NCBI GenBank assembly: GCA_018056825.1
Contig: JAGPEW010000054.1
Span: 1-5,873, forward strand
DNA: 5,873 nucleotides
DNA from: Candidatus Sordicultor aquaticus
GTDB taxonomy: Bacteria > Atribacterota > Atribacteria > Atribacterales > Caldatribacteriaceae
Direction: 5' to 3'
Shown: one piece after another, positions 4,928 through 5,873 of the stretch
How the letters are laid out: each line of letters begins with the position of its first letter
How positions within the stretch are numbered: the first letter of the stretch is position 1
The notes under the pieces: model-generated
Told to the model about the DNA's origin: nothing
Databases searched by the model: none
The model's input: the letters and a program-made list of their open reading frames with translations, nothing else
Position numbers and translations under genes: made by a program

Positions 4928-5873
4928 AGAGTTGGAGGAAAAAAGAGGGATTTTGGTTTTTGTAGACCGAGAAAGTGACTCTTTCGAGGAAGGAGAAAGA
5001 AAAGAGTTTGAAGAAATTTCCTGGAGTGCGGGCTGGAAAGTTTTGGGAATAATAGAAGCTCGGGTAAAAAATCCCTTTTATAAATACTACTTGGGCAGGG
5101 GAAAAGTGGAGGAGATAAAGAGTCTATTAGAGAGTACTCCGGAGGTTAACTTTGTTTTATTTAATGTGGAAATAACTCCGTCTCAACAGAAGAACTTAGA
5201 AGAAATTTGGCAAGTTCCTGTTTATACCAAGAATGCTTTAATTCATGAAATATTTGCTCAGAGAGCTCATACTGCTCAAGGGAAAATCAAAGTAGAATTA
5301 GCTCGGCTTCGCTATCAGCTAAGTCGTTTAACGGGGAAAGGTAAAGATTTATCTCAAACTGGAGGGGGTATCGGTACCCGAGGGCCAGGCGAGCAAAAAA
5401 TTGAAGTAGAAAGAAGAAAAATTAAGGATCGCATTGCTCATCTAAACCAAGAGTTAACAAAAATAGAAAAACAGAGAGAAGTACAAAGAAATCTTCGTCG
5501 AGAAAGAAACATTCCTAATGTTGCTTTGGTGGGATATACTAACGCTGGAAAATCTACTTTACTAAACGCTTTAACTGGTTCTCAGGTTTACGTGGAAAAG
5601 AGAATGTTTGCTACTTTAGATCCTACTACAAGAAAACTGTTTATTCCTGGCGTGGGTGAGACTCTTTTTACTGATACTGTAGGGTTCATTCGGGAAATGC
5701 CTCCTACTATAAAAGATGCTTTTCGAGCTACTTTGGAAGAAATTAAAGATGCTGACTTAGTTCTAGAAGTAATAGACCTTTCCGACAAAGATTACTATCT
5801 ACATTTTCAAATTATAAATCAGCTTTTAGAAGAATTGGAGATAAACAATTCCCCGCGAATTTTGGTCTTCAAC
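4920..5873 (+). CDS. hflX: GTPase HflX, 3'-truncated by the window
   Basis: HflX is a cytosolic OBG-HflX family GTPase that binds the 50S subunit and, in studied bacteria, splits stalled or heat-damaged 70S ribosomes. From ATG 4920 the frame is open to the last base, giving 318 codons of a protein usually 360-430 long. The N-terminal domain shows YLGRGKVEE and ITPSQQKNLEE, then FAQRAHTAQGK and a coiled-coil arm. The family signature GGGIGTRGPGE is at 148-158, followed by QKIEVERR. In the GTPase domain G1 is GYTNAGKST (205-213, Lys211), the G2 region is ATLDPTTR (231-238), and G3 is DTVGF (252-256). The window ends on Phe-Asn, the likely first residue of the G4 NKxD motif, so guanine specificity and the C-terminus cannot be seen. 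It overlaps the glycosyltransferase by 8 bases. The identification is secure. Confidence -1.
   Translation, partial: MDKELEEKRGILVFVDRESDSFEEGERKEFEEISWSAGWKVLGIIEARVKNPFYKYYLGRGKVEEIKSLLESTPEVNFVLFNVEITPSQQKNLEEIWQVPVYTKNALIHEIFAQRAHTAQGKIKVELARLRYQLSRLTGKGKDLSQTGGGIGTRGPGEQKIEVERRKIKDRIAHLNQELTKIEKQREVQRNLRRERNIPNVALVGYTNAGKSTLLNALTGSQVYVEKRMFATLDPTTRKLFIPGVGETLFTDTVGFIREMPPTIKDAFRATLEEIKDADLVLEVIDLSDKDYYLHFQIINQLLEELEINNSPRILVFN

Larger units (their letters stand above)
1..5873 (+). other. Operon interior with no promoter or terminator
   Basis: All six genes share one strand. Junctions are 4-base overlaps at 895-898, 1944-1947 and 3011-3014, a 3-base gap at 4268-4270, and an 8-base overlap at 4920-4927. 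I see no hairpin plus T-run and no intergenic space for a promoter. The genes are most simply read as one transcript that enters from upstream and continues past the window. Internal promoters inside coding sequence cannot be excluded. Confidence -1.

Noticed and set aside
5588..5788. Minus-strand open frame of 66 codons opposite hflX
   Set aside because: It is antisense to the G2 and G3 motifs of hflX, which is open through the window end.
1..5873. CRISPR array, insertion sequence, tRNA or rRNA gene, riboswitch, attachment site
   Set aside because: Coding sequence fills the window almost completely, and I saw no spaced direct repeats, terminal inverted repeats, transposase motifs or RNA-gene signatures on either strand.

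Overview
The window is a gene-dense, all plus-strand bacterial segment. Six coding regions run head to tail: dxr (5' end cut off by the window), rseP, ispG, proS, a family-2 glycosyltransferase, and hflX (3' end cut off). It is AT-rich: two lines I counted gave about 32% and 40% G+C. AGA for arginine and ATA for isoleucine are common. All stop codons seen are TGA or TAA, and tryptophan is TGG, so the standard bacterial code applies.

Layout: 1-898 is the C-terminal three quarters of DXP reductoisomerase. 895-1947 is a site-2 (RseP/RasP-type) membrane protease with a single PDZ domain. 1944-3014 is the iron-sulfur enzyme IspG. 3011-4267 is an unusually short prolyl-tRNA synthetase with no editing insertion. 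4271-4927 is a small GT2 glycosyltransferase. 4920 to the window end is the ribosome-associated GTPase HflX. Neighbouring genes overlap by 4, 4, 4 and 8 bases, except for a 3-base gap between proS and the glycosyltransferase. No stretch is long enough to hold a promoter or a terminator, so this looks like the interior of one operon with strong translational coupling.

Function: dxr and ispG are the committed step and a late step of the MEP isoprenoid pathway. A dxr-rseP-ispG-proS run is a known arrangement in Firmicutes-like bacteria and several uncultured phyla, often downstream of uppS and cdsA (undecaprenyl phosphate and CDP-diacylglycerol synthesis). The block therefore links isoprenoid and envelope-lipid supply with membrane-protein quality control and translation. 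The glycosyltransferase and hflX are less usual followers of proS. The host is a bacterium using the MEP route. Divergent family motifs in Dxr and IspG and the editing-less ProRS suggest a deep or uncultured lineage. A thermophile is possible but unproven, and I cannot name a phylum.

I found no mobile element, CRISPR array, RNA gene or clearly novel system. The points most worth a second look are the ProRS domain loss, the altered signature motifs in Dxr and IspG, the unassigned GT2 enzyme, the atypical Shine-Dalgarno spacings and an intragenic hairpin.
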